Below, piece after piece: positions 1 to 8,966 of a stretch of 64,000 bases of DNA; positions within the stretch are counted from its first letter, which is position 1; the number at the start of each line of letters is the position of its first letter. The stretch comes from Parasphingorhabdus cellanae (GTDB lineage: Bacteria > Pseudomonadota > Alphaproteobacteria > Sphingomonadales > Sphingomonadaceae): contig NZ_CP071794.1 in NCBI RefSeq assembly GCF_017498565.1, positions 2,036,001-2,100,000 of the forward strand. The letters run 5' to 3'. The notes under the pieces are model-generated. The model had not been told where the DNA came from, searched no databases, and saw only the letters and a program-made list of their open reading frames with translations. The position numbers and the translations under genes were made by a program.

Positions 1-624
1 TGGTTTGCCACTAATCTCTGCGGCCGCTTTGTCCGCGCCATATTCGCGGGTTCGGCTGATCGCCATCTGCACGATCATCGCTGCGAAAGGCGCGATAAAC
101 ACCGCCAAGATACCGGCTATGCCGCGATTATCACGGAAGAAAAGTCCGAAATTGGCGAGCATTGATACCGCACCGGCGATGGTCGCGACCATTGTCATAA
201 TAAGCGTATCACGGTTTTTCACATGACCAAGTTCATGCGCCATAACCCCCTCAATCTCGTCATAGCTCAACATATTGAGCAAACCCGTCGTCGCGGCGAC
301 TGCCGAATTTTCGGGATCACGGCCGGTAGCAAAAGCATTGGGTTGCGGCTGATCAACGATGTAGACTTTTGGCATCGGCAATTGCGCGCGCTGCGCAAGG
401 CGCTGCACCATTGTGTAGAATTCGGGATGGCTGCTCGCATCAACCTCAACCGCCTTGTGCATCTTCAGGACGATTTTATCGGCATTCCAGTAAGTAAACA
501 GGTTCATCCCCGCCGCAACCAGCAACGCCAATATCGCCCCGCGCGGTCCGCCGAGTGAGAATCCCATCACCATGAATAATGCGGTAAGGGCCGCCAATAA
601 CATCGTGGTTTTCAGAAAACTCAT
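1..624 (-). CDS. htpX: Protease HtpX, M48 family (C-terminus cut off by window edge)
   Basis: Membrane-bound zinc metalloprotease of inner-membrane protein quality control. The visible 208 residues begin with two hydrophobic segments (about 5-22 and 28-45), then the zinc-binding HELGH motif at 130-134 in the context [13 protein letters not shown], two further hydrophobic segments (145-163, 168-189) and the downstream glutamate ligand in [11 protein letters not shown] (E194). Start and layout match HtpX, which is usually near 290 residues, so about the last 80 residues lie outside the window. The gene is divergent from the broken DUF1674 gene at 710. Confidence 0.95.
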   Translation of the reverse strand, partial: MSFLKTTMLLAALTALFMVMGFSLGGPRGAILALLVAAGMNLFTYWNADKIVLKMHKAVEVDASSHPEFYTMVQRLAQRAQLPMPKVYIVDQPQPNAFATGRDPENSAVAATTGLLNMLSYDEIEGVMAHELGHVKNRDTLIMTMVATIAGAVSMLANFGLFFRDNRGIAGILAVFIAPFAAMIVQMAISRTREYGADKAAAEISGKP

Positions 625-709
625 GCTTCTACTCGCTTGATTATGCCTATTTCTTCCCCAATATAGGTGGTGAGGCGGGCTTTTTCAAATATGCAGGAAA
701 TAGAAAAAC

Positions 710-918
710 ATGACAAACAGCGATAGAAAAGCCCCTGAAGCCGCGACAACCAGAAAGCCCGGACAACGGCCTGATCATATTTCGCCACCGGCACATCTTT
801 CCAAAAACCCCCGGTGCCCCAGCCTGATCCGCTCGACAAAGCTGACGAAATTCTGGAAAAAGACGGCCCCACACGTTACGGAGATTGGGAACATAAGGGC
901 TTGGCGATTGATTTTTAG
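710..918 (+). pseudogene. DUF1674 / SDHAF4-like protein, interrupted by a frameshift
   Basis: Family members are small assembly factors for the flavinated succinate dehydrogenase subunit. An ATG at 710 with an AGGAAA ribosome site opens a frame ending in PPAHLSKNP (to about 811). The family's C-terminal hallmark, DGPTRYGDWEHKGLAIDF and stop, lies in the -1 frame and ends at 918. The C-terminal frame has no start of its own, because a stop lies at 772-774. The switch falls in the run AAAAACCCCC at 803-812; one missing base there would restore a single protein of about 70 residues, a normal size for the family. A sequencing error, a real 1-nt deletion, or slippage at A AAC CCC are all possible. 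Confidence 0.75.
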
Positions 919-942
919 AGTCTCGCATGAGGGGAAATAGAG

Positions 943-1272
943 ATGACCGTCAGCGTAGAAATCGCCGTCCTAATCGGTGCCATAGTCGGCGCAATAGCAT
1001 CACTCTCGACGGTTTTCCTCACCCATTGGCTTTCCAAGCGGCGCGAATATCGGCTTGATGACAAACGCAAAGAGCGGCTGATCCTGTTGTTGCGTGGCGA
1101 AAAATATAAGTGGCGCAATATCGAGACATTATCGTCTGCCGTCGGCGCAGATATTATCAAGACCAAGGAATTGCTACTCGAAATAGATGCGCGGCAAAGC
1201 CTGTCGAACAACAGCAGCTGGGGACTGATTTCGCGTAACCCCTTTCCGGAGGATATCCAACCGAAGGAGTAA
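943..1272 (+). CDS. Small single-pass membrane protein of unknown function
   Basis: 109 residues preceded by a good ribosome site (GAGGGGAAATAG). Residues 6-28 form one hydrophobic membrane segment. A strongly basic stretch follows (KRREYRLDDKRKERL, about 32-46), then a mixed helical tail with no cysteines. This fits an N-terminally anchored protein with a cytoplasmic tail. I do not recognise a family. It lies 24 bases after the broken DUF1674 frame and may be co-transcribed with it. Confidence 0.6.
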   Translation: MTVSVEIAVLIGAIVGAIASLSTVFLTHWLSKRREYRLDDKRKERLILLLRGEKYKWRNIETLSSAVGADIIKTKELLLEIDARQSLSNNSSWGLISRNPFPEDIQPKE

Positions 1273-1334
1273 GGTCGAGGCGCTTTGGCTACACCGTTTG
1301 TGGTGGGACAAACTGAAAAGGATCGGGGCGGCGC

Positions 1335-1682
1335 TTACTCTTCCGGCACCGCATAAAAATCGCGATAGGAAATCAGCTGACCGTTTGCGACCTTGTACAG
1401 GCCCACGCCTTCAATATCACCTTCGGGCCGTTTCCACAGCCAGCGCGACCATGCGACATGCTCATCGCCCGCTATTTCGAGCACCTCAAAATGCATTTTC
1501 TTGTCAGCCAGTTCCTTGGTCAGACCGGCGAGCAGTTGCTTGATCGCGGGCTTCCCTTCAACTCGGCCAATGGCGGGATCTTCGAACACGGCGTCATCAG
1601 CAAATAGCGGACTCAATTTCGTATAATCATGATCATTCTGTATTTCCCAGAACGTTTCGATCACCTGTTTCGCGCTTGTCAT
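1335..1682 (-). CDS. SnoaL-like / NTF2-like fold protein
   Basis: 115 residues with the NTF2/SnoaL pattern: an N-terminal helix (VIETFWEIQNDHDYTKLSPLFADDAVFEDP), a central GKPAIKQLL segment, then alternating beta strands ending in NGQLISYRDFY. Members of this fold are small cone-shaped hydrolases, isomerases or ligand-binding proteins; the substrate cannot be inferred. The start is supported by a strong AAGGAGG site just upstream. It follows the beta-lactamase gene by 77 bases on the same strand. Confidence 0.75.
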   Translation of the reverse strand: MTSAKQVIETFWEIQNDHDYTKLSPLFADDAVFEDPAIGRVEGKPAIKQLLAGLTKELADKKMHFEVLEIAGDEHVAWSRWLWKRPEGDIEGVGLYKVANGQLISYRDFYAVPEE

Positions 1683-1759
1683 CCAGCCTCCTTTACAAGC
1701 TTTTATCGCATGAGACTAAGCGCCGCATCCGCTGGCTCGCAAGTCTTCTTTTGACTAGG

Positions 1760-2746
1760 TCATGATCCGGCCGCAGCGGTTTGCTTCTTCAACGCGTCTT
1801 TAAACCAACCTTCGACACGCGTGATGAACCGGCCGAAAGCCTGATCGTCAACAAAAGCCAGTGGATCGCCTGCCTGTTGCTGTGTGCGCCTTTTCTTCAG
1901 ACCGAAAAACCCTGGATGATTGGCGAGAAACACATCGGGTTGCCAGTCGCGGGTCTTATTAAATGTGCTGCGATAATCATCCACTATGCCGTCATATTGC
2001 GGCGGATCCACCAACCGGTTCGCGGCCACAGTGGCAGAACAGAAAACCAGCACGTCATAGCTTTTACCACCCTGCACCACATCCAGTGTCCAAGACGTAC
2101 AGCCGCGGGTGTGACCTGGCGTGATATGAGCGGTCAGCGTTACGCCACCATGGCTTACCGTCTCCCCATCGGCAATGATCCGATCCACTTTGACCGGCGG
2201 CGCAAACAAGAATTCCTCATCTTCCGACCCCAGATAGAAGCCGCCTTCCAAAGCTGAGCGATCCCCTTCGCTGGCAATCAACTGCGCACCGCTCATGGCC
2301 TTCAGATCAGCCAACCCGCCGGAATGATCCAGGTGGGCATGGCTGTTGAGCAGGATTTTTATGTCTTTCGGATCATAGCCGAGCTTTGTGATCGCATCGG
2401 CTACCATGGGACCTTGATCAGGCATGCCGCCATCGATGACAATATGCCCGGCTGCCGTCGGTATGAAAAACATACCAAGGCCTTCGGTACCGACATAATG
2501 GATGCCCGCGCCTTGCTCACCAATCAGTTGAAACGGCTCGACCGCGGTATACCAACTTGGATTATCTGCGCGCCATTTGGCTAGATTTTCGGCGGTAACT
2601 CTGTTTTCCGCAATAGGCCGGGTCGGGTTTTCCGAAATGGGTCGGGTCGGGCTGGATGGTTCATTCGATGTTTCGGCGATGTCGGGGCTGGGCGCGCAAG
2701 CTGCAAGCGACAATAATGGCAGGGACAAAAAACGCATCGTCATCAT
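1760..2746 (-). CDS. Subclass B3-type metallo-beta-lactamase, putative lipoprotein
   Basis: MBL-fold zinc hydrolase with a subclass B3 layout. It has HAHLDH at 136-141 (the H116-x-H118-x-D120-H121 equivalent), GHTRGCTSW around H212 (H196 equivalent) and H277 in LANHPGF (H263 equivalent), plus the IDGGMPDQ strand common in B3 enzymes. The N-terminus is a lipoprotein signal with lipobox LAAC (Cys17), followed by a linker with a tandem 8-residue repeat (PTRPISEN, PTRPIAEN). I chose the ATG at 2746 over the upstream TTG because GGAG lies 9 bases before it. Beta-lactam hydrolysis is the likely role from family knowledge; related MBL hydrolases cannot be excluded. It follows the XRE gene by 50 bases. 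Confidence 0.8.
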   Translation of the reverse strand: MMTMRFLSLPLLSLAACAPSPDIAETSNEPSSPTRPISENPTRPIAENRVTAENLAKWRADNPSWYTAVEPFQLIGEQGAGIHYVGTEGLGMFFIPTAAGHIVIDGGMPDQGPMVADAITKLGYDPKDIKILLNSHAHLDHSGGLADLKAMSGAQLIASEGDRSALEGGFYLGSEDEEFLFAPPVKVDRIIADGETVSHGGVTLTAHITPGHTRGCTSWTLDVVQGGKSYDVLVFCSATVAANRLVDPPQYDGIVDDYRSTFNKTRDWQPDVFLANHPGFFGLKKRRTQQQAGDPLAFVDDQAFGRFITRVEGWFKDALKKQTAAAGS

Positions 2747-2796
2747 ATTCACAAACTCCAATCCCCGACGAACCCGGTGCAGTCAAATGGCAGCTG

Positions 2797-3558
2797 CTAC
2801 CTTTCGAAAAACTGAATGGTTTCATCATCCATCGGGAACATCAGTTCGATGCGCGTTTCGCCAGCCTGCGTATCCTGCACCGAACCAAATTGCGCTATGG
2901 TTGAAAAGAGTGACAGGCGGTTTTCACCCACGCGCAATATAGTAGGAATCACGGCCTGATTAAGATTGATGGACCCAAGATCGACATTTTTGACCCGGTC
3001 CAGATCGGCAACACGTTGCATCAACGCAGACAGCTTTTCGTCGCCGCCCAGCTCCAATATCTCGGTGCGCAGCCGAGCCAGCGAGAGCATCGCCACTTCA
3101 TCCCAGTTCTCAATGAGCTCCATCTCGGCACTTCTGATAAGGATATCCATCATGTTAATCGTTTCCCCTGGATCAGCGAACGCCAATAGCATCTCTGCCC
3201 CCTTGTTGGAGCGCACCACATTCCAGTGCCGGTCAACCGCTATGCCGGGATAGGGATCATGGTGATCGAGCATGGTCGCAATCGCCTGATGCACCGGAGC
3301 GAGTTCGGGTGCATCCTCGGGGAGGCTGGGATAAATCGCTGCAAACCCGGCCGCATGTAGCGCCTGATTGGCCGTCGGGCGCGGCAGCTGTAACGCTTCG
3401 GAAAGCCGCAGCACCATCGCGCGGCTGGGATTGGAACGACCGGATTCCAGGAAGCTAAGATGGCGTGCTGACATATCGGCTTCGAGAGAAAGGTCCAGCT
3501 GGCTGAACCGGCGGACCTTACGCCATTCCTTCAATATGCTGCCAAATTCCGTCTGCAT
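2797..3558 (-). CDS. XRE-family regulator with MmyB-like ligand-binding domain
   Basis: 253 residues. The N-terminal helix-turn-helix (about 8-62, with SQLDLSLEADMSARHLSFLESGRSNPS) is followed by the domain typical of MmyB-like regulators (about 95-245), including the DHHDPYPGIAVDRHWNVVRSN core strand. Family members bind DNA and probably a small hydrophobic ligand. It is first in a run with the beta-lactamase and NTF2-like genes and may control them, but no operator was recognised. Confidence 0.85.
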   Translation of the reverse strand: MQTEFGSILKEWRKVRRFSQLDLSLEADMSARHLSFLESGRSNPSRAMVLRLSEALQLPRPTANQALHAAGFAAIYPSLPEDAPELAPVHQAIATMLDHHDPYPGIAVDRHWNVVRSNKGAEMLLAFADPGETINMMDILIRSAEMELIENWDEVAMLSLARLRTEILELGGDEKLSALMQRVADLDRVKNVDLGSINLNQAVIPTILRVGENRLSLFSTIAQFGSVQDTQAGETRIELMFPMDDETIQFFER

Positions 3559-3686
3559 TATCGGCTCCTCTGAATAATATTATCGCATCATGGCAGCGCA
3601 GCACAAGCGGCGCACTTACCCGTGAGGTAATTGTTTTCGTTATTGCAATCGGGTTTCATGATCGCGAACGAAAAAGGAGATAGACT

Positions 3687-4106
3687 ATGTCACCCAAAGC
3701 AGCAGCCAATTTCATGCGCTTCGTTGCGATCGTGTCCCTGTTATCCGCCCTGATATTTGCGCTGGGCGCCATTGGCGATCCAACCGGCATTTTAAGTCAG
3801 TTTCTTGCTATCATCATTCCTGGTTCCGACGGCGTTGGCGGCATCGCTACGCCGGAGGCCAAAGTCGGCCTTGCCATTGCCGGCGGGCTCTTTGCCGGTT
3901 TCATGGTCATGCTCTTGCTGGTCACCGCACCAGCGATTGAGCAAAGCAATGCGGCCATCAAACGCGCGAGCATCTATGCCCTCTTGGCGTGGTTTATCGT
4001 CGACAGTAGTGCATCAATTGCCGGCGGCGTTCCCCTGAACGCGCTATCAAACAGCATCTTACTGATACTCTATCTGCTGCCGCTAGTTTGGGTCAAAGCA
4101 CCTTAA
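3687..4106 (+). CDS. Four-helix membrane protein of unknown function
   Basis: 139 residues, nearly all hydrophobic, with about four membrane segments (10-32, 60-85, 92-112, 117-137). No charged catalytic motif is visible. The ribosome site AAAAAGGAGA precedes the ATG closely. It is 27 bases upstream of a second small membrane protein and probably shares its transcript. Possibly a DUF4386-like or similar integral membrane family, but I am not certain. Confidence 0.6.
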   Translation: MSPKAAANFMRFVAIVSLLSALIFALGAIGDPTGILSQFLAIIIPGSDGVGGIATPEAKVGLAIAGGLFAGFMVMLLLVTAPAIEQSNAAIKRASIYALLAWFIVDSSASIAGGVPLNALSNSILLILYLLPLVWVKAP

Positions 4107-4133
4107 ACCGCTGCGATTTAAGAGGAGGCTAAC

Positions 4134-4514
4134 ATGTCCAGAGGCTATTTCTTCACCTTCGCTCTAATTGGTGCTATATTATGGTTTATCGCCGCAATGA
4201 TAATCCAGCTCTTCCCCGAGATGTTTAGCGGCGGCACCACGGGAATGATCTTGTTTCTGGTTTCGATCCCGGGCACTTGGGTTACCGTCTATCTATTGAT
4301 GAAAGTAACGGGCCTACCGCGTGACCATCTTTTTTCGGCAACCTGTGTAGGCGTGGTTACCGCGATGTTTCTCGATGGTTTTGCGATCACCTGGGTACCG
4401 CAGCTTTACGGCGGAACCGGCGATCACCTTGCCAATGGCGCAGCATGGCTGTTGTTCGGTGTTGCATTATTCATGACCAGCGCCGCTCTAATCGGACGCC
4501 AAAAGGCCAGTTAA
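4134..4514 (+). CDS. DUF5367-like small integral membrane protein
   Basis: 126 residues with four predicted membrane helices (7-28, 35-56, 70-92, 100-121) and a short PRDHLFSATCVGVVTAMFLDG stretch between the second and third helices that resembles DUF5367 proteins. Function unknown. An AGAGGAGG ribosome site precedes the start. It is the second gene of a two-gene unit and faces the SDR gene tail to tail with 10 bases between stops. Confidence 0.6.
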   Translation: MSRGYFFTFALIGAILWFIAAMIIQLFPEMFSGGTTGMILFLVSIPGTWVTVYLLMKVTGLPRDHLFSATCVGVVTAMFLDGFAITWVPQLYGGTGDHLANGAAWLLFGVALFMTSAALIGRQKAS

Positions 4515-4524
4515 TGCCTTTCAA

Positions 4525-5508
4525 CTAGCGCTCGTTTACATCCTTGACCCACGGTCCAAAGGGTGAGCCGCCCAGCATCGCCACCTGCGTCTTTGCGCTA
4601 ACCTCGTTGATCGCCATTTGCGGTTTACCGCCGGGATGAACGGGGAGGCGCAGAGGCCTTTTGCCCGGCGCCATAGCCATGACGGCGGCCATCGCGCGCG
4701 GCACGTCCATTGGGTCGGTTGATCCACCGCCGTCACGCAGAGCGCCCGAAACCAATTCGGGATAGGCTGCCTTGCGTTCATCCTCTGCTCGTTCCAACAT
4801 TGGTGCAGTCAACTTGTTGCCATTATCCCAGATTTCGGTCGGAAAACCGCCTGGCTGCACCACTGTTACATCAATCCCATGCGGCACAAGCTCATAAGCC
4901 ATTTGCTCGCTCATCGATTCCAGCGCAAATTTGGTCGAGGAATAAAGCCCCATGCCCGGCACCATCACTCGTCCGAGCTGCGACGACACATTCATGATGG
5001 TGCCAGCCTTTTTCGCCCGCATCGCTGGCAGGGCTGCGCGGGCCACGCGCTGTGGTCCCATAACATTGGTGTCGAACAACAGCTGCATGGCTTCCATGTC
5101 CTGTAGTTCCACCGGCGCGCCCGTGCCGATACCGGCATTGTTGATAACAACGTCCAGTGCACCGCCGTTCAGCCGCTCTGCCTCCGCCACAGCCTTGGTG
5201 ACCGATTCATCGGAAAGCACATCCAGTTCGAGCACTGTCAGATCGGTGCCATCCTTGGCCTCCGCCGATAATTTGTCCGCTTCCGGACGTGGCATGTTGC
5301 GCATTGTCGCAAAAACCTTCGCGCCGCGTTCAGCATAGTGGAGAGCGCCCAGATAGCCAAAGCCGGAGGAGCAGCCCGTAATCAAAACCGCTTTGCCTGA
5401 AAGGTCAGCATCGCCCTGTGCAGCGACGGATTGACAAGCTGTCAAAGCAACACCGGTTGCGGCTCCGGCGGCGAGCATCTGGCGCCGGTTCATTTTGATA
5501 TCGGTCAT
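4525..5508 (-). CDS. Short-chain dehydrogenase with Tat-type lipoprotein signal
   Basis: Classical SDR oxidoreductase of 327 residues. The NAD(P) motif TGCSSGFG lies near 44-51, NNAGIG near 125, and the catalytic YSSTK near 188. Unlike most SDRs it begins with a twin-arginine signal (NRRQMLAAGAATGVALTACQS; RR at 8-9) that ends in a possible lipobox LTAC, so the enzyme is probably exported folded and may be lipid-anchored. The substrate is unknown. It is convergent with the DUF5367-like gene and divergent from the dioxygenase at 5609. Confidence 0.8.
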   Translation of the reverse strand: MTDIKMNRRQMLAAGAATGVALTACQSVAAQGDADLSGKAVLITGCSSGFGYLGALHYAERGAKVFATMRNMPRPEADKLSAEAKDGTDLTVLELDVLSDESVTKAVAEAERLNGGALDVVINNAGIGTGAPVELQDMEAMQLLFDTNVMGPQRVARAALPAMRAKKAGTIMNVSSQLGRVMVPGMGLYSSTKFALESMSEQMAYELVPHGIDVTVVQPGGFPTEIWDNGNKLTAPMLERAEDERKAAYPELVSGALRDGGGSTDPMDVPRAMAAVMAMAPGKRPLRLPVHPGGKPQMAINEVSAKTQVAMLGGSPFGPWVKDVNER

Positions 5509-5608
5509 CGGGGCTTCTCCTTATCTGAATTAACCATCCCAATATCACAAAAATAGGTTATATATCCATTGCATAATAAGAACGCACAACAAGAACCGGG
5601 GGAGAACT

Positions 5609-6433
5609 ATGCAGATATCCAAGGCAAGCGAGGCCGTGGGCGCGATCGTCGAGGATGTCGATCTGACATCGTTGAGTGACGACCAGTTTTCCAAAATTCG
5701 GCAGACGTTTTTCGAGTCCGGCGCGCTGTTTTTCCGCGATCAGAAACTCTCTCCGGAAGACCACATCATCTTTGCCGAGCGCTGGAACGACATAGATATC
5801 AACCGCTTTTTCACATCGGTTGAAGGCTATCCGCAAATTGCCAAGGTCTTGAAAGAACCCGATCAGGACGTGAATATTGGCGGCGGCTGGCACACCGATC
5901 ATAGCTATGACGAAATACCTGCGATGGGCTCCATCCTCTATGCGCTGGAAATCCCGCCAAGCGGCGGCGATACCCTGTTCGCGGGCATGCACGCGGCTTA
6001 TGAGGCGCTGGACGACGCGATGAAGACGCGGCTCGAAGGCCTGAAAGCCCGGCATGGCAACGCCCATATTTTCGGCAAGGACAGCGCTTATCAAAAGAAA
6101 TTTGGCGGGCGTTTCGGTAATACCGAATCCGCTGTGCAAGAGGCGATCCATCCGGTCGTGCTCAGTCATCCGGAAACCGGCGCCAAGGGGCTCTACGTCA
6201 ATCCCGGTTTCACGCTCAATATCGTTGATATGGCGGAAGAAGAAAGCAAGGCGCTATTAGCCGAACTCTACGCCCACATCTCCCAGCCCGAGTTTCATTT
6301 CCGCCTGCAATGGGAAGAGGGCATGCTCGCCATGTGGGACAATCGCTCAACCTGGCATTATGCGCTAAACGATTATCAGGGCCATCGGCGCTATCTCAAC
6401 CGGATTACGGTGGCGGGCGTGCCGTTGCATTGA
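5609..6433 (+). CDS. TauD/TfdA-family Fe(II)/2-oxoglutarate dioxygenase
   Basis: 274 residues, the normal family length. The iron facial triad is visible as H95-x-D97 in GGWHTDHSYDE and a distal histidine in STWHYALNDY (about H250), followed by the 2-oxoglutarate-binding arginine region GHRRYLNR. Family members hydroxylate sulfonates, aryloxyacids, carnitine precursors and similar small carboxylates; the substrate cannot be assigned. The start has a GGGGGAGAA ribosome site. It stands alone between divergent and convergent neighbours. Confidence 0.85.
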   Translation: MQISKASEAVGAIVEDVDLTSLSDDQFSKIRQTFFESGALFFRDQKLSPEDHIIFAERWNDIDINRFFTSVEGYPQIAKVLKEPDQDVNIGGGWHTDHSYDEIPAMGSILYALEIPPSGGDTLFAGMHAAYEALDDAMKTRLEGLKARHGNAHIFGKDSAYQKKFGGRFGNTESAVQEAIHPVVLSHPETGAKGLYVNPGFTLNIVDMAEEESKALLAELYAHISQPEFHFRLQWEEGMLAMWDNRSTWHYALNDYQGHRRYLNRITVAGVPLH

Positions 6434-6473
6434 GCTATTATCTAATGCGGTCTGTAATGGGCTATATGTATTT

Positions 6474-6929
6474 TTAGCCTTCCGGCTTCACATAGCGCCC
6501 CATAAACAAAATGGCATCGGTCCGGCGGTCGCGGATCAGAAAAAAGAACGGATGATCTGCCTTGAATATAACAGGTTTGGGTTCTTTCTTTCGGGCACTT
6601 GCAGTGACGACGATCCCCAGAGCCGTCGCAGCAGCAGCCTCTGTGCCCTTTTCATCAACCTCCAAAAAGGTTTGATGAATAATCCCGTCTATCGCCAACG
6701 GCTCATCCGTCATCTCCGAAAAGTCCGCTTCATTGGAAAAAGGAATTTTCATACCCAGTCGAGAGATTGGCTCTGACAGCTCTGACTTCATCTCCAGTTT
6801 AAATTTTGGAAGGGTAACTATAGTTTTGACACTAAGTGTATTTTTCAGCTTTTCAATCCATTGAACGAGTGTTGTTGATGACATCAACGCCGCGAAAATG
6901 CCGCTGACTAGCAGTGGCCTTATGACCAT
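6474..6929 (-). pseudogene. Serpin remnant: C-terminal third only, hinge intact
   Basis: From about residue 19 onward the 151-residue frame reads as the C-terminus of a serpin (serine or cysteine protease inhibitor): WIEKLKNTLSVKTIVTLPKF, then SRLGMKIPFSNEADFS, then IIHQTFLEVDEKGTEAAAAT (inhibitory hinge, 93-102), a reactive-centre loop, and FKADHPFFFLIRDRRTDAILFMG. Full serpins are about 380 residues. The missing 230 or so cannot be encoded in the 230-base gap upstream. The frame still has an ATG, an AAGGGG ribosome site and a hydrophobic 18-residue start, so it might be translated. The DNA is AT-richer than its surroundings. Confidence 0.8.
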
Positions 6930-7161
6930 TAGAACACCCCTTTTTTAGGGTATAATATCTAATATTTCAGCAGTTTTTCCAAAATAGATAGTTAATGGCC
7001 GAGATTATCAAAACGATCTGGTCGTCTGAGAACCCTATTGGAATGCTTGTCGCGTCGAAGCTATCCGATTAGAGACGGCGATAGATTTCTCTAATAATGA
7101 CCTCAATGGGATTCAGAATGACGACCTAGAGGCTGTCTTAAGACAATGAACAGGACCAAAA
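6930..7161. other. AT-rich gap with no gene recognised
   Basis: 232 bases between the serpin remnant and the alpha/beta hydrolase gene. Read on the minus strand it contains stops in the frame of the serpin remnant and no further serpin-like sequence that I can see, so the amino-terminal part of the inhibitor has been lost rather than shifted. No repeat or terminator recognised. Confidence 0.5.
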
Positions 7162-8034
7162 ATGACCCTCATCGGCCCCGCTTCGCACAGCTATTTCTCA
7201 CAGCGGCTGCGGCTGCATTATGCTGATTGGGGCAATGCAGAAAAGCCGCCGTTGATCTTGCTTCACGGCGGCAAGGATCATTGCCGCAACTGGGACTGGG
7301 TCGCTCAGGAATTGCGAGACGACTGGCATATAATTGCGCCCGATGTACGCGGCCACGGTGACAGCCAATGGAGCACCGATGGTAATTACACGACCATGGC
7401 GATGGTCACCGATCTCGCGCAGCTGGTCCATCAGCTTGATCTGTCCCCGGTCACGATCGTCGCGCACAGCATGGGCGGGAATATCGCCTTGCGCTATACC
7501 GGCCTTTATCCCGATACGGTGCGCAAGCTGGTGGCGATTGAAGGGTTAGGCCCCGGTCCCGAAATGCTCGCCGAGCGCGAGAAAATCGGTCAGCTGCAAC
7601 GCGTACGCAATTCGATCAAGGAAAAGCGCAACGCCTCGGGCCGTCAGGTGAAACGTTATGCGACCTTTGAGGATGCGTTGAAACGGATGCAGGACGCAAA
7701 TGGCCATTTGTCCGATGAACAGGCCCGCCATCTCACTACCCACGCCGTCATCCGCAACGAGGATGGCAGCTATAGCTGGAAATTCGATCCCTATGTCCAG
7801 CATTGGGATAGTATTGATCTGTCGCAGGATGATATTCACGAGCTATGGAGCAACATCAGCTGTCCGACCCAATTGCATTACGGCGCGGACAGCTGGGCGA
7901 GCAATCCGGAAAAAGATGGCAGGATCCAATATTTTGGCGACAATGTGACGGTGAAGGAATTTGCCGATGCGGGCCATTGGCTCCATCATGATCAGTTCGA
8001 TCAGTTTGTTGGCGAGTTGCGGGATTTCCTGTAA
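7162..8034 (+). CDS. Alpha/beta hydrolase
   Basis: 290-residue alpha/beta-hydrolase-fold enzyme. It shows the oxyanion-hole segment LLHGGKDH (33-40), the nucleophile elbow AHSMGG with Ser103, the acid region WASNPEKD, and the C-terminal histidine in DAGHWLHHDQ. Family activities include esterases, epoxide hydrolases and C-C bond hydrolases; no specific substrate can be read. It is followed after 32 bases by a fatty-acid-hydroxylase-family gene on the same strand, so both may act on a common lipid. Confidence 0.85.
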   Translation: MTLIGPASHSYFSQRLRLHYADWGNAEKPPLILLHGGKDHCRNWDWVAQELRDDWHIIAPDVRGHGDSQWSTDGNYTTMAMVTDLAQLVHQLDLSPVTIVAHSMGGNIALRYTGLYPDTVRKLVAIEGLGPGPEMLAEREKIGQLQRVRNSIKEKRNASGRQVKRYATFEDALKRMQDANGHLSDEQARHLTTHAVIRNEDGSYSWKFDPYVQHWDSIDLSQDDIHELWSNISCPTQLHYGADSWASNPEKDGRIQYFGDNVTVKEFADAGHWLHHDQFDQFVGELRDFL

Positions 8035-8066
8035 GCTTGTTTTCGTGATCGGAGCGGGATCGGGAG

Positions 8067-8966
8067 ATGATTGAAAAAGCGATAGAAACACTAGGCAGCG
8101 AAACCGGTATCTGGTGGATGGCAGGTGCCTATTTCGGAATGGTGCTGGCAGAGCGGGTCTATCACCTGCTCAAAGGCAGCCGCTATGACAATGCCGATGC
8201 TTTGTGCAGCATTGGGCTCAATCTTTTGGGCAGCGTTATCAAGCTACTATTCGGACTGGTGCTGCCATTTGCGCTCTACATCCTCGTCTATGAAAATTTC
8301 CGGTTTTTCACCATCGACAATCTCGCGCTGGCGGCGCTGCTCGCTTTTGTCGTGCACGAGCTGTCTTATTATTGGGATCACCGACTGGGCCACCGCGTCG
8401 GGCTGCTCTGGGCGTTTCACTCGATCCATCATAGCTCGAATGAATTTAACCACAGTACGTCGGCGCGCGGATTTGTCCTCGACAATGTTGCGCGGGGACC
8501 GCTGGATGCCATAGCGGCGTTGATGGGCGTACCGCCAATTATCTTCCTGGGTGTGTCGGCGCTTAAAAATATCTTCGGTATCTGGAATCATGCGAGCTAT
8601 GTCGGCGATCTGGGGCCAGCCGAACATGTGCTGGCAACTCCGCGCAATCACATGGTCCATCACGCCAACCAGCCGCATTATATCGACAAGAATTATTCCC
8701 AGGTCTTGATCCTATGGGACAAGCTGTTCGGCAGTTTTGAACCTTATCAGGAGCGCCCGGTGGTCGGGCTGGTTAGACAGGTCCATGACAATAATCCGTT
8801 GACCGCGCAATTTGCCGGCATCAAACAGCTTGCCGAGCGGATGAGCCATGCAGAGCGCTGGCAGTACAAGCTGCTCTATCTCTGGAAGCCGCCGGAATGG
8901 TCACATGATGGTGTGTGCCGAAGCGACTGCCCGAAATATGCGCTAACGCTGGAACCGGCGGAGTGA
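8067..8966 (+). CDS. Sterol desaturase / fatty acid hydroxylase family protein
   Basis: 299-residue integral membrane di-iron oxygenase. Histidine clusters typical of the superfamily are present: HELSYYWDHRLGH (about 94-106), FHSIHHSSNEFNHS (about 114-127) and HMVHHANQPHY (about 195-205). Hydrophobic segments precede and separate them. Family members hydroxylate or desaturate sterols, carotenoids, alkylglycerols or fatty acids. The ribosome site is GGGATCGGGAG. Probably in an operon with the preceding hydrolase. Confidence 0.85.
   Translation: MIEKAIETLGSETGIWWMAGAYFGMVLAERVYHLLKGSRYDNADALCSIGLNLLGSVIKLLFGLVLPFALYILVYENFRFFTIDNLALAALLAFVVHELSYYWDHRLGHRVGLLWAFHSIHHSSNEFNHSTSARGFVLDNVARGPLDAIAALMGVPPIIFLGVSALKNIFGIWNHASYVGDLGPAEHVLATPRNHMVHHANQPHYIDKNYSQVLILWDKLFGSFEPYQERPVVGLVRQVHDNNPLTAQFAGIKQLAERMSHAERWQYKLLYLWKPPEWSHDGVCRSDCPKYALTLEPAE

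Noticed and set aside
803..812. Programmed frameshift as the default explanation of the DUF1674 break
   Set aside because: A one-base loss in the homopolymer is simpler; kept only as a hypothesis in the findings.
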